Of a stretch of DNA of 64,000 nucleotides, positions 52,782-61,359 are shown piece by piece (position 1 is the stretch's first letter; the number at the start of each line of letters is the position of its first letter). The position numbers were made by a program, and so were the translations under genes. The notes under the pieces were generated by a model. That model did not search any database. It was not told where the DNA came from and was given only the letters and a program-made list of their open reading frames with translations. The DNA is from Nevskia sp. (GTDB taxonomy: Bacteria > Pseudomonadota > Gammaproteobacteria > Nevskiales > Nevskiaceae), in contig JALNYU010000001.1 of the NCBI GenBank assembly GCA_023229645.1, positions 124,001-188,000 on the forward strand, given 5' to 3'.

Positions 52782-52892
52782 ACTTTCCCTCCACGCACGC
52801 ACTTGCGGCTAAGGGCGGGTACATGGTTCGCATCATGTCCTGCCGCTTCTTTTTGTCCTCCGCATGTTGGCAAGCCAGAGGCATCGCGCTGA

Positions 52893-54488
52893 TCAACCGA
52901 CTCGAAACCGGGATAACTCCTTCCCGGTTTTTGCGTCATGGGCGTGGACGGTGCAGACCAAGCAGGAGTCAAATGAACGGGCGACGTGGCCGACTTCGAC
53001 CGGGTCGGTTGGGTCGGCGATCGGGGCGCCGACCAGCGCGGCTTCAATCGGTCCGGCAGCGCCGGTGTTATCGCGCGGGCCGATGTTCCAGGTGGTCGGC
53101 GAAATGATCTGATAATTCTTGATTTTGCCGTCTTTCACTTCGATCCAGTGCGCTAGCGCGCCGCGTGCCGCCTCGGTGGCGCCAAAGCCGCGGCCATCCC
53201 GTTCTTTCGGCTTGATGTACCACGGGTCGTTGAGCCGGAATTCGCGCAAGCAGCGCTCGGCTTGGCGGTAGCTGTTGATGGTGTCGTGCATGCGCGCGAT
53301 TTGCCGCAGCAGCACGCTGGCGCCGCCGAGGCGCCGGTACATATCGAGGATGAACGGATCGCGATACTGCCAAGCATCGCCGTGCGTGCCGCCGGAAACG
53401 AGTTGCCGCGCCAGCGGCCCCGCTTCGAGGCGGCCGAATTCGCTGTGGCCGACGGCGGTTGACCAGGAGTAGCCGCGTTCGAAGTCGGTGCTGTTCTTTT
53501 TCCGCGCGCGGACGACGCGATCGAACGGGTGCACGTCGGCATCGCCTTCGTCGTACCAGGCGTGGCTGGTGTTTTCGCGGGTGAATTCCTGCGCCATCGG
53601 CGAATGCTGGTCGGTTTTACCGTCGTAGATGCCGCTGCGCACCAGCAATGCGGCATCTCGGCCGGCGATGGTCGGCTTCTGGTATTTGTCTTCGTGCGGT
53701 AGATAGCCCCAAGACACATAGCGCTCGATGCCGGCGCCGTAACGGTTCAGGCCGATGTCCAGCGCCATACGCCAGAAGAAACCGAGATCGGAGTTCGCGT
53801 GCGCTGGGCTTTCATCGAGCCAGACCATGAAATCGTCGTAGCTTTTGATCTGCTCGTAGCGCTCAAGCGAACAGCCGAGCCAGCACGGCTCCAGCCAGGT
53901 GTTGCGGTAGTACTCGAGCAGCGCCCAGGAACGCGTAACGTCGGTGAGCGTCGGCGCGCACATCACGCCGCCCGGCACCATATAGCTGGAATGCGGCCAT
54001 TGGCCGCCGAAGAGCGCGTACATCTCCACTGGCTTACCAGAGACGGTTACACCGAGTTCATAAGACTTGCCAGTGAACGGCGCGAAGCGCTTCACCGCCT
54101 CTTCGTAGAACTTGCTCTGGCGGTATTTCTTATTGGTCAGATCGACCGCGAACAAGCCGTAGAAGTAACGCGGGATATTCTGCATGCTCTCGGCCAGCTG
54201 GCCGATATTGCGGGCCAGGATGGCATTGCGCGGCAATTCGGTTTGCCAGGCGGTGTCGAGCGCCCAGGCGGCGCAAGTCAGGTGCGAGGCGCCGCAAATG
54301 CCACAGGCGCGCGGCGTGACCACTAGCCCAGCCTGCGGATCTTTGTCGCGCAGGATGATTTCCAAGCCGCGGAACAACTCGGCGGACGTCCAGGCGCGGG
54401 TGACGACGCCATCTTCGATATCGACGCGGACATCGAGATCGCCTTCGACGCGGCCGACGGGCGAGATGTCTAAAGTTTGTACGGCCAT
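52893..54488 (-). CDS. [NiFe] hydrogenase large subunit, group 2a-like
   Basis: A 531-residue large subunit. L1 motif RACGICGASH (Cys62, Cys65) and L2 motif FDSCLVCTVH (Cys509, Cys512, His515) bind nickel. The L2 Pro is replaced by Ser. Sixteen residues follow His515, so it needs proteolytic maturation and is not a regulatory HupV-type sensor. SPVGRVEGDLDV and the overall length (about 530) resemble cyanobacterial HupL and mycobacterial Huc rather than the 618-residue group-1 subunit at 62139. The start ATG 54488 lies 13 bases after the small subunit gene. It would oxidise H2 in the cytoplasm or at the inner face of the membrane. Confidence 0.88.
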   Translation of the reverse strand: MAVQTLDISPVGRVEGDLDVRVDIEDGVVTRAWTSAELFRGLEIILRDKDPQAGLVVTPRACGICGASHLTCAAWALDTAWQTELPRNAILARNIGQLAESMQNIPRYFYGLFAVDLTNKKYRQSKFYEEAVKRFAPFTGKSYELGVTVSGKPVEMYALFGGQWPHSSYMVPGGVMCAPTLTDVTRSWALLEYYRNTWLEPCWLGCSLERYEQIKSYDDFMVWLDESPAHANSDLGFFWRMALDIGLNRYGAGIERYVSWGYLPHEDKYQKPTIAGRDAALLVRSGIYDGKTDQHSPMAQEFTRENTSHAWYDEGDADVHPFDRVVRARKKNSTDFERGYSWSTAVGHSEFGRLEAGPLARQLVSGGTHGDAWQYRDPFILDMYRRLGGASVLLRQIARMHDTINSYRQAERCLREFRLNDPWYIKPKERDGRGFGATEAARGALAHWIEVKDGKIKNYQIISPTTWNIGPRDNTGAAGPIEAALVGAPIADPTDPVEVGHVARSFDSCLVCTVHAHDAKTGKELSRFRVG

Positions 54489-54501
54489 AATCGATTCTCG
54501 G

Positions 54502-55464
54502 TTAGACGATGAAAATGTCGTGCTCGGCCCAGGCCGGCGCGGCATTTTTGGCGGCTGCGGTGAGCGCGATGTAGCCGCGCTTATCGACGCCAGCCGGGAG
54601 TTCGCGCGGCACGCCCATAACGGTTTGGGTTTTGAACACGGTGCCCGGCGCCAACTCAAAGAATGGAAACTCGGGTTCGGTGCAACCCAGGCAGGGCATG
54701 CCGGCCCGGGTTTTCGACGACTGCCGGTTCCACAGAATGCGGTTGCACGGCGAGTGCGTCATCGGTCCGCGGCAGCCGAGGTCGTAAAACAAGCAGCCTT
54801 TGCGCTGGCCGAAAGCCGTTGACGACACTTTGTAGGCAAAGTGCATGTTGCGCGTGCAGCCGGTTTGGGTGAAGGTTTGGAAAAAGGTTTTCGGCCGCTG
54901 CAATTCGTCGAGCGCGATATCTGCTGCGCGGCCGGTGGCAACGGCGATGATGATTTGCGTGATCCAATCCGGATGTGCCGGGCAGCCGGGAATATTAACG
55001 ACTGGGAAGCCCGATTTAGAACGATATTCGGCGCCAAGATAACCGCCTTGGTCGCGTTTCAGGAATTGCAGGCCCTGGGATTCACTCGGGTTGGGCGCCA
55101 TCGCCGGGATGCCGCCCCAAGTCGCACAATCGCCAACCGCGAGCACGTAGTTCGCCACCGTGCTCAATTCCGTCACCCATTGTTTCATCGGCCGGCCGGC
55201 AAAGCGGTTCCACTCGCCGCTGCCATCGGGCGCGTTAATGACGGTGCCTTCGTAAATGAAGATGTCGAGTGGAATCTTGCCGGAGACGCAATCGCGCAGA
55301 ATTTTCTGCAGGTTGTCGCCGAGTTCGATGCCGAGCGAAGGGTGCCACAGGATGTTGATGCCGAAGTCGGTGACCAGATCACAAACGCTGGGCTCGTCCG
55401 CGTTCAAGAACGACATCGTATTGCCCGAGCAGGCGCCGCCCTGCAGCCAAAGTAAATTCGCCAT
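54502..55464 (-). CDS. [NiFe] hydrogenase small subunit, group 2a-like (no Tat signal)
   Basis: A 320-residue small subunit that starts directly with LLWLQGGACSGNTMSFL and continues VCDLVTDFGINILWHPSLG. There is no Tat signal peptide or C-terminal membrane helix. GDCATWGGIPA, the GCPAHPDW proximal/medial cluster motif and the distal cluster region CLFYDLGCRGPMTHSPCN are present. These features are typical of HupS of cyanobacteria and HucS of mycobacteria. ATG 55464 follows an AAGGG ribosome binding site. A possible sigma-54 promoter lies 130-150 bases upstream. Confidence 0.9.
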   Translation of the reverse strand: MANLLWLQGGACSGNTMSFLNADEPSVCDLVTDFGINILWHPSLGIELGDNLQKILRDCVSGKIPLDIFIYEGTVINAPDGSGEWNRFAGRPMKQWVTELSTVANYVLAVGDCATWGGIPAMAPNPSESQGLQFLKRDQGGYLGAEYRSKSGFPVVNIPGCPAHPDWITQIIIAVATGRAADIALDELQRPKTFFQTFTQTGCTRNMHFAYKVSSTAFGQRKGCLFYDLGCRGPMTHSPCNRILWNRQSSKTRAGMPCLGCTEPEFPFFELAPGTVFKTQTVMGVPRELPAGVDKRGYIALTAAAKNAAPAWAEHDIFIV

Positions 55465-55596
55465 GTCGCAGCCCTTTCGTTGCCGATTACCGATGGTTGA
55501 TCGCGCCATGCCGCGGCGTTTGCTGCGCCGTTGCAACGGCGGCAGCGCCAGCGTCCATGCCGGTGCGATCGAGAGTGGAAAATAACAGAGTCCGGC

Positions 55597-55612
55597 GGCG
55601 CTGAGCGTGCCA
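55597..55612 (-). promoter_or_regulatory. Possible sigma-54 promoter of the group 2a-like hydrogenase
   Basis: On the minus strand, TGGCACG-CTCA-GCGCC has a perfect -24 element and a correctly spaced GC but a poor -12 (GCGCC instead of TTGCW). Transcription would start about 120 bases before the small subunit gene. Confidence 0.35.
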
Positions 55613-55645
55613 GCCGGAGGATATTTCTCGCCGAGGAATCAGCGC

Positions 55646-56659
55646 TTAGCGAGCCGCTGGGGCTAGGGCCAGCGCCGCTTCCAGTTCGCCAATGCGCTGC
55701 CGCAGGCGCAGTTCGCTCGGGCTTTGCGGGGTATCGGCTGGCGCGGTTTGCTGCAGCCACTGCAACCATGCGGCCATGCCGTCGCCGCGCGTTGCCGAAA
55801 GCTGCAGCACTTCGATGCCGGGGTTAACGCGGCGCGCGTAATCGATGCAGCGTGCAACATCGAACTGCACGTACGGCAATAAGTCGATCTTGTTCAGAAT
55901 CATCAAGCGGGCGGCGGCGAACATATCCGGATACTTCAGCGGTTTGTCTTCGCCTTCGGTGACCGACAAGATCGCGACTTTCGCGGTTTCACCGAGATCC
56001 CACAGCGCCGGGCAAACCAGATTGCCGACGTTTTCGATGAATAGCAGTTGCTGTAGCGCGTCGCCAACTGTCGCTCCCGCGCTGGGTGATGACGGCAGCC
56101 GGGCATAAGCCTCGCCGACCATCTGCGCGTCAAGGTGGCAGCCTTTGCCGGTGTTGACTTGAATCGCTGGCGCGCCGGTAGCGCGGATGCGGTCGGCGTC
56201 GAAACTGGTTTGCTGATCGCCTTCGATGACGGCTACGTGCAGCTGCGGCGCTGCCGCGCGCAGCGCTTGGATCGTGGCGCACAGCAGTGTGGTTTTCCCG
56301 GAGCCGGGGCTGGAGACCAAATTCAATGCGGTGACGCCGCGGGCGATGAACTGCGCGCGGTTGTTTGCCGCCAATTGTTTGTTGGCGCCGAGCACATCGG
56401 CTTCAAGTTTGATCGTCCGCGCCTGACTCATGCCCGGCACTGAGACTTTTGCTGAGCCGGCGCCGTAGTGCAGATCGCCGGTCGCGGCGTTGACCTGCAC
56501 GTGTGCCTGCCCCGGCTGCGGCGTGGCGGGCGCTTGGGCGTGCGAATGGCCGGGCGCGGTCAGCAGTGGCCCTGGCGCCCGCCCTGGTTGAAATTGCTCG
56601 ATTTTCGTCATCGCTTCAAGGCGATCTTGGTCGCTGCTACAGCCGCAAACTACGCACAT
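55646..56659 (-). CDS. hypB: Hydrogenase nickel incorporation GTPase HypB
   Basis: A 337-residue protein: an N-terminal high-affinity metal motif CVVCGC (residues 2-7), a flexible stretch with a few His, and a GTPase domain with P-loop SPGSGKTT (117-124), EGDQQT, a metal-site region GKGCHLDA and NKIDLLPY. It loads nickel into hydrogenase large subunits together with HypA. It lies ten bases after hypA. The His-rich stretch is short, so nickel storage capacity is small. Confidence 0.95.
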   Translation of the reverse strand: MCVVCGCSSDQDRLEAMTKIEQFQPGRAPGPLLTAPGHSHAQAPATPQPGQAHVQVNAATGDLHYGAGSAKVSVPGMSQARTIKLEADVLGANKQLAANNRAQFIARGVTALNLVSSPGSGKTTLLCATIQALRAAAPQLHVAVIEGDQQTSFDADRIRATGAPAIQVNTGKGCHLDAQMVGEAYARLPSSPSAGATVGDALQQLLFIENVGNLVCPALWDLGETAKVAILSVTEGEDKPLKYPDMFAAARLMILNKIDLLPYVQFDVARCIDYARRVNPGIEVLQLSATRGDGMAAWLQWLQQTAPADTPQSPSELRLRQRIGELEAALALAPAAR

Positions 56660-56669
56660 GGTTGGCTCC

Positions 56670-57014
56670 TCAATCTTGCACCAGCATATCGATCACGCGC
56701 AGGTCCGTGCCGCCGGTAGGCTGTAGGCGGAAGCCTGAGCACTGTGGGCAGGCATCGGTGCGGTCGGTTATTTCTACTGAACAATTACACTGCAGGCACC
56801 ACGCGGTGCCGGGCGGTTCGTCAAATTCAAAGCGGGCACCCTCAAGGCAGGTGCCGGGGGATACGGCGTCGAGCGCAAAGCGCAGCGCACGCAATTCGAT
56901 GCCGCTGAGGCGGCCGACCTCAAGGCGGAGCAGCGTCACTTTCTGAAACTGCTCGCGCTGAGCGGCGGCTTCCACCAACTGTACGATGCCGCCGGCCAGA
57001 CTCATCTCATGCAT
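56670..57014 (-). CDS. hypA: Hydrogenase nickel incorporation protein HypA
   Basis: A 114-residue protein with the N-terminal nickel-binding MHEMS (His2) and a zinc site formed by WCLQC (Cys73, Cys76) and CPQC (Cys89, Cys92). It delivers nickel with HypB. The start at 57014 is set by the universally conserved MHEMS and overlaps the end of hupK by eight bases. It serves both hydrogenases of this region. Confidence 0.95.
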   Translation of the reverse strand: MHEMSLAGGIVQLVEAAAQREQFQKVTLLRLEVGRLSGIELRALRFALDAVSPGTCLEGARFEFDEPPGTAWCLQCNCSVEITDRTDACPQCSGFRLQPTGGTDLRVIDMLVQD

Positions 57015-58062
57015 GCGCTTTCTCCGTTTGCGTGATGACGTCAAACGCGAGGCAGGGGTCGAAGACGCTGAGAATTGCATCGGTGCCGGCGCGGCCCTGT
57101 GGGCCGGGCGGCTGAAAGGCCAGCGCCCGGGCAACGGTGCCATCGGGGTGAAAATTCCAGTCGGTCGGCGCGAGTACGCGGCAATCGCCGACCGCCGCGC
57201 CGTCCAACGCCACCCAATGGACGAGCAGGCCGCGCGCCGTTTCGGTCCAGGCGAGGCCTTCGCTGGGGCCGGTTTTAACCGCGCCGCAGCACAGCCACGA
57301 CGCGCCGTAGTTCGGCTGGCTGAGCTTGGCGAGATCGAGCAGGCGGCTGCCCATGCGGCCCCACAGATCGCGATATGTGCCGCTGAGTGGGTCGAGATGG
57401 CGGGTCCAGGCGCCGGTTTCAGCGTAACCATCGGCCTGTTCCGGGGCGCGGACAAAGGCATCTGCGGCACTCGCTGACAGCAACCGCGCGAGGCGGAACT
57501 GTGCCGCGTCATCGCGTTGTAAGCGCAGCGGTTGCGCGGCAATGCTGATCTGCTGCGCGCTGGCCGCACTGGCTTGCAGAATCTGTGCAGTCGGCGTCAG
57601 TGTCCCGGCCGCCCATTCGGAAAGCCAAGCCGTGCCGCGGCCTTGAAAGCGCTCGCTCCAGCGTTCGGCCGGCATCGCAAAGACTTCCTGCTCGGCCCAT
57701 GCGGCGAGCGTCGCCAGCGACGGCGTGGAATCATTCAGCGGCGGAAACAAGGCTTGTGGCGGCGCGCGGCGCACGTCCAACGCTGGCGCCAGCAGGGTTG
57801 GCCAGTCCCAGGTAATACGGCGGATTTGCTCGCGCGCGGTTTGCCATTGCAGCAACTCCGCTTCGGCGCTGGTCAGCGGCGTGGTCCGGCCGCGCGCGGC
57901 TTCAATTGCGCGCCGCGCGGTCAGGCGGTGCGCGTGGCCGCAGAGCGAGAACACCATCGCCAGCATGTCCGGCAACAATTGCGCCGGTTTGCCGCGGAAT
58001 AAGCGCTCGAGGCCGGGGGGGCGGCTGCTCTGGATATTCGGCGTCCGGCGGCCAGGAAACAA
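57007..58062 (-). CDS. hupK: HupK/HoxV hydrogenase assembly scaffold
   Basis: A protein of about 350 residues related to the large subunit but lacking its L1 cysteines. It keeps the C-terminal FDPCLAFDV, in which the second L2 cysteine is absent. HupK/HoxV acts as scaffold for Fe(CN)2CO transfer in group-1 uptake hydrogenases. No ATG, GTG or TTG start exists in frame near the expected N-terminus (LSGKLKLFPGRR). The TTG at 58062 is the first usable one, a CTG at 58068 is the nearest alternative, and an upstream extension lies inside hupJ. The true start is uncertain. It overlaps hypA by eight bases. Confidence 0.8.
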   Translation of the reverse strand: MFPGRRTPNIQSSRPPGLERLFRGKPAQLLPDMLAMVFSLCGHAHRLTARRAIEAARGRTTPLTSAEAELLQWQTAREQIRRITWDWPTLLAPALDVRRAPPQALFPPLNDSTPSLATLAAWAEQEVFAMPAERWSERFQGRGTAWLSEWAAGTLTPTAQILQASAASAQQISIAAQPLRLQRDDAAQFRLARLLSASAADAFVRAPEQADGYAETGAWTRHLDPLSGTYRDLWGRMGSRLLDLAKLSQPNYGASWLCCGAVKTGPSEGLAWTETARGLLVHWVALDGAAVGDCRVLAPTDWNFHPDGTVARALAFQPPGPQGRAGTDAILSVFDPCLAFDVITQTEKAHA

Positions 58063-58094
58063 TTTCAGCTTCCCGGATAATTTTTCAAATGTGT

Positions 58095-58574
58095 TTACGG
58101 CTGCGCTCCTACTGGGCCGCGGCCGAATAAGAACGCGCGGCGATCCAGCAACGGAGCCGGCGCGGCCGGGGTTCGGCGCAGCGTGTCGAGAACTTCCTGA
58201 GCGGTGGCGCGCGCAGTGGCCTGATCGGGAAACTCGAACATCGGCGAAAACAGCGAGCACAATTCGTAGGCGCCAAATTGTGTTTCCTCGGCGCCGATGA
58301 ACTCAAACCGTTCGCCGCCGATTTCCCGTACCGTCGTTTCGCCTTGCCGCTGCGTGACCTCCGTTACCGTTAGCGGCAGCCAAATCAAATTCATAAACCA
58401 CGGTGTTAACAAAATGCCGAGCGCGCTGTTGCCGTTGGCGTCGAACGGCGCGAAGCCGATCGCCTCGACCGCCAGACCAGGGTGCAGAATCGGAATGCCG
58501 GCCATACGGGTACGGCCGATCACTTCGAAGACCTGCGCCAACTGCTGGCTACGGGCGGCAACGGCGGGATTCAT
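58095..58574 (-). CDS. hupJ: HupJ hydrogenase maturation protein
   Basis: A 159-residue [NiFe]-hydrogenase assembly chaperone of the HybE/HupJ family. GIPILHPGLAVEAIGF and GILLTPWFMNLIWLPL are typical family motifs. It takes part in group-1 hydrogenase small subunit or complex maturation. The ATG overlaps the hupI stop (ATGA). Confidence 0.92.
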   Translation of the reverse strand: MNPAVAARSQQLAQVFEVIGRTRMAGIPILHPGLAVEAIGFAPFDANGNSALGILLTPWFMNLIWLPLTVTEVTQRQGETTVREIGGERFEFIGAEETQFGAYELCSLFSPMFEFPDQATARATAQEVLDTLRRTPAAPAPLLDRRAFLFGRGPVGAQP

Positions 58575-58807
58575 CCGTCGGCGTCCAGCACCATGAACTG
58601 ATCGGCGTCGCCGTCGCAATTCGGGCAGCGCCAGTGCGCCGGGAGTTCGCTGAAGGCGACGCCGGGCGGGATTTGCCAAACCGGATCGCCGAGCGCCGGG
58701 TCGTAGACCCACCAGCAGATCTTGCATTCCAGCGTGACGCTGGCGTTGATCTTGTGCCGGTCCCCGAGGTAGCTGCCCTCGAAGCGCGGTGCTGCTCCGT
58801 CGTTCAC
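58571..58807 (-). CDS. hupI: HupI rubredoxin
   Basis: A 78-residue rubredoxin with iron site CKICWWVYDP and CPNCDG, with GDPVWQIPPGVAFSELP between. It provides electrons or protection during maturation of the small subunit iron-sulphur clusters. The GTG start overlaps the hupH stop (GTGA); longer upstream starts lie inside hupH and are rejected. Confidence 0.93.
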   Translation of the reverse strand: MNDGAAPRFEGSYLGDRHKINASVTLECKICWWVYDPALGDPVWQIPPGVAFSELPAHWRCPNCDGDADQFMVLDADG

Positions 58808-59694
58808 GCCATTTCTCCATTGGCAGGGGTGACGCCTTCTACCCACTGCAAAACTTCCTGCAAACGCTCGTGCGAATCGTCGAGGTCGACCGTCGCCGCG
58901 CACGCCACTTCCGGCAGATCGGTGACTTCAACCGTGTTCAGAATCACCGCATCCTGCGAATTGTAGTAGACCACCCGCCAGCAATTCGGCCGCTGGGTAT
59001 TCGTGATCCGGCAGTTGCCGTAGCCGCGCGAAAGAATAAGCACGCGGCCGGTGCCGAGTTGATAATCCATAAAGCTGATGTCCGGCACCTCCATCGGCAA
59101 CAGCGTCAGGTTCACGATGTGCGGTTCGTCGCCGGCTTGCCAGCGCAGCCAGGCGTCCTCGATTTCGGTCAGCAGCATCGGCGAATTCATCACGCCCGGC
59201 GGCAGCGGTTCTGGCAGCGGCGGTGCGTGCTGGCTGAGCACGTCAGCGGCGGCGGCAACGCGCAGGCCATTCGGAATGCGGCCGATTTCCAGCGCGTCGT
59301 TAATCACGACCTCGCCGAGCCAATCCACGACGCGCCAAATGCCGGCGAAGACCGACTCCTGAATTCGTGTTTCACGGCCGTCCAGCCCGGCGCTGATCCG
59401 GGCGCTGACTTCGCCTTCACCCATCACTTGGTTGATCAGCACGCGGTCTGCATCGTCGAGCGCGTTTAAGTCGACACGGCGGACGTGGCCGTCAGCGCGG
59501 GTTTCGTCAAGCGCAGCGAGCACGGCGCGCAGCGCCACATGCGCGCCGTGTCGGGCGTTGATTTCTTCTGGTTCGGGTAGCAGTGGCGCGCGAAAGGTGG
59601 TCATGCCGCTCGGCATCGCCATGTAATTCAGCGTTTCTTCTTCGACTTGGCTGCCGGGGCCGATGGCGACGACGGGAATGGGGAACGGTTTCAT
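58804..59694 (-). CDS. hupH: HupH/HyaF hydrogenase maturation protein
   Basis: A 296-residue protein of the HupH/HyaF family with ETLNYMAMPSGM near the start and FMDYQLGTGRVLILSRGYGNCRITNT in the C-terminal half. It is involved in group-1 uptake hydrogenase maturation under oxygen. The ATG at 59694 is chosen over the longer open frame, which would run into hupG. Confidence 0.93.
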   Translation of the reverse strand: MKPFPIPVVAIGPGSQVEEETLNYMAMPSGMTTFRAPLLPEPEEINARHGAHVALRAVLAALDETRADGHVRRVDLNALDDADRVLINQVMGEGEVSARISAGLDGRETRIQESVFAGIWRVVDWLGEVVINDALEIGRIPNGLRVAAAADVLSQHAPPLPEPLPPGVMNSPMLLTEIEDAWLRWQAGDEPHIVNLTLLPMEVPDISFMDYQLGTGRVLILSRGYGNCRITNTQRPNCWRVVYYNSQDAVILNTVEVTDLPEVACAATVDLDDSHERLQEVLQWVEGVTPANGEMA

Positions 59695-59735
59695 AGACAG
59701 TCTCGAGTGCGTTGCGCGGGCGGTACGGCGGGCAT

Positions 59736-60272
59736 TCAGTGCTGCGTCGGCAGGCCGACGTTGATCGGCTTCGCGGTAGGCGTGGGGGTCGGCAGCCGGA
59801 TGGTTGGAATCGGCGACGGCTCGGCCGCCAGCGCGCGTTCGACTTCGGTCAAATAGACTTCCCAGTCGAGCATGCCCGGAATCACGGTGATGTAGTCGCC
59901 ATTGCGGAAGAACACCAGCGACGGCCAACGCTGGACGCCAAAACGGCGTGCCGTGGCTTCTTCGCCGCCGCGGCGCAACACACCGATGGCGAAGCGCTGC
60001 GGGAATTTAAGCTGTAATTCCGGCAACACGACAGCGACGTCGAGACATTCCGGGAAGCGGATCGAATCGCCGACGAAAAACAGCACGCGGTCGCCGGGCA
60101 GCGCCAACCAGGCGTCGAGGCTTTGCTCATCGACCCAACTGGCGCCGTGCTGTTCGACTAGGCGGACCACCAACGGCGGTGTTGAAGCCGCTTTCGGCGG
60201 CATGATCGTCGATGCGAATTCGGCGAAGCCGATCGCTGGTGCAACTGCGGGGTCAGGCGTTTTGGCGGTCAT
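59736..60272 (-). CDS. hupG: HupG/HyaE thioredoxin-like hydrogenase chaperone
   Basis: A 178-residue protein with a thioredoxin-like fold lacking the CxxC pair: DRVLFFVGDSIRFPECLDVAVVLPEL and FGVQRWPSLVFFRNGDYI. HyaE/HupG binds the Tat signal of the group-1 small subunit as a proofreading chaperone. A Pro/Thr-rich C-terminal tail (TIRLPTPTPTAKP) is an addition. Confidence 0.9.
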   Translation of the reverse strand: MTAKTPDPAVAPAIGFAEFASTIMPPKAASTPPLVVRLVEQHGASWVDEQSLDAWLALPGDRVLFFVGDSIRFPECLDVAVVLPELQLKFPQRFAIGVLRRGGEEATARRFGVQRWPSLVFFRNGDYITVIPGMLDWEVYLTEVERALAAEPSPIPTIRLPTPTPTAKPINVGLPTQH

Positions 60273-60288
60273 TGGCGTGTGCTCTCAG

Positions 60289-60624
60289 TCAATTGGAATC
60301 AGGAAATGGGGAATTCGACCGCGCTTGGCCGGTTAGCGCCGCCATTTGCTCGGCACTCATCGCCGAGGGCAGCACGAAGCCGGGATCGTCATCGCCGTGC
60401 AATCCGCTCAGGCCGGCGGCGAGGAGATCGAGCGCCGCGTTGATCTCGCTGGCGCGCTGCGTGTCCAGCCGGTCGCGCGCGCTTTCGAGAAAAATCAGCA
60501 GCCAGTCGCCGGCTGTACACGGCCCGACCAGCGCGGTTTCGACACGCCGGGTTTCGCCGCGGCCGATACAGACGGCGTGGCCGGGTTCGACGACCAACAC
60601 TTGCATGGGGATGCCGATACACAT
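60289..60624 (-). CDS. hupF: HupF, HypC-like hydrogenase chaperone
   Basis: A 111-residue HypC/HupF protein. The invariant N-terminus MCIGIPMQV with Cys2 marks the chaperone that carries the Fe(CN)2CO unit and binds the large subunit precursor. The C-terminal extension beyond about residue 80 is usual for HupF, which also protects under oxygen. It starts seven bases after hupD. Confidence 0.93.
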   Translation of the reverse strand: MCIGIPMQVLVVEPGHAVCIGRGETRRVETALVGPCTAGDWLLIFLESARDRLDTQRASEINAALDLLAAGLSGLHGDDDPGFVLPSAMSAEQMAALTGQARSNSPFPDSN

Positions 60625-60631
60625 GGGCAGA

Positions 60632-61282
60632 TCAGCTCGGAACGCGGGCGAGGAAGCGGTCATCGCCGACGCGGCAAGCCGTTTCGGCGTCCGGCCGCCC
60701 GCCTTCGTAGTGCTCCAATGCCAGCGACGGCAGCGTTACCGCCTCATTCGGCGCCAGCGGCACGCGCCGCGGTTGCGGCGCGCCCTGCCAAGCCTGCAGG
60801 CGTTCGATGCCGAGCGTGAGCGCTGCTTCCAGCGCGTGTTTGACGCTGGGCCGCAAGCTGCCGCCGTAATCTTCCAGTTCTTCTGGCTGGCAGCCGATTA
60901 GCACCACCTGTTCGGGATAGCTTTCAGTCAACAGCGCCAGCATTAGCACTTCCTGAAAGCCAGTTTGATGCAGGCTCATTTTCTTTGCGCCCATGAACCG
61001 CGGCACGTCTTCGTTCTCGATCACTTTCAACGTGCCCGGCGCGAGGCCGTAGTCGATAGCGTCGAAAATCAGCAGGCGGCGCGCCGCTTGCACGTGTTGA
61101 ATCAGATAAAGACCTTGCGTGCCGCCGTCGATCAGCCGCACGTTCGGGGCGAACTCGTAGCGGCTTTGCAGCGCTTCGACGCAGCGCACGCCAAAGCCTT
61201 CGTCAGCCCATAAAACATTGCCGATGCCGAGTACGACGATGGCATTGTCGTCGTCGAGGGAAATGGAGTCCGTGGCGTTCAT
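60632..61282 (-). CDS. hupD: HupD/HyaD hydrogenase maturation endopeptidase
   Basis: A 216-residue protease that trims the C-terminal peptide of HupL. Nickel ligands are expected in GNVLWADEGFG (Glu), DAIDYG (Asp) and MSLHQTGF (His). Compared with the 155-residue protease at 51993 it carries a C-terminal extension of about 50 residues. It lies directly downstream of hupC. Confidence 0.94.
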   Translation of the reverse strand: MNATDSISLDDDNAIVVLGIGNVLWADEGFGVRCVEALQSRYEFAPNVRLIDGGTQGLYLIQHVQAARRLLIFDAIDYGLAPGTLKVIENEDVPRFMGAKKMSLHQTGFQEVLMLALLTESYPEQVVLIGCQPEELEDYGGSLRPSVKHALEAALTLGIERLQAWQGAPQPRRVPLAPNEAVTLPSLALEHYEGGRPDAETACRVGDDRFLARVPS

Positions 61283-61359
61283 CGTCGAATCTCTAGAAAG
61301 CGGTGGAAGACTGCGGAGCCGGCCGCGATACGGCGTGACGCCGTGCGGCCGGCACCGGC

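Noticed and set aside
52775..53047. 90-codon minus-strand frame overlapping the large subunit gene
   Set aside because: It overlaps the 3' end of the conserved large subunit in another frame and has no domain.
52893..55464. Regulatory (H2-sensing) HupUV hydrogenase
   Set aside because: The large subunit has a C-terminal extension after the nickel-binding His and there is a dedicated protease. Sensor hydrogenases lack the extension, and no histidine kinase is adjacent.
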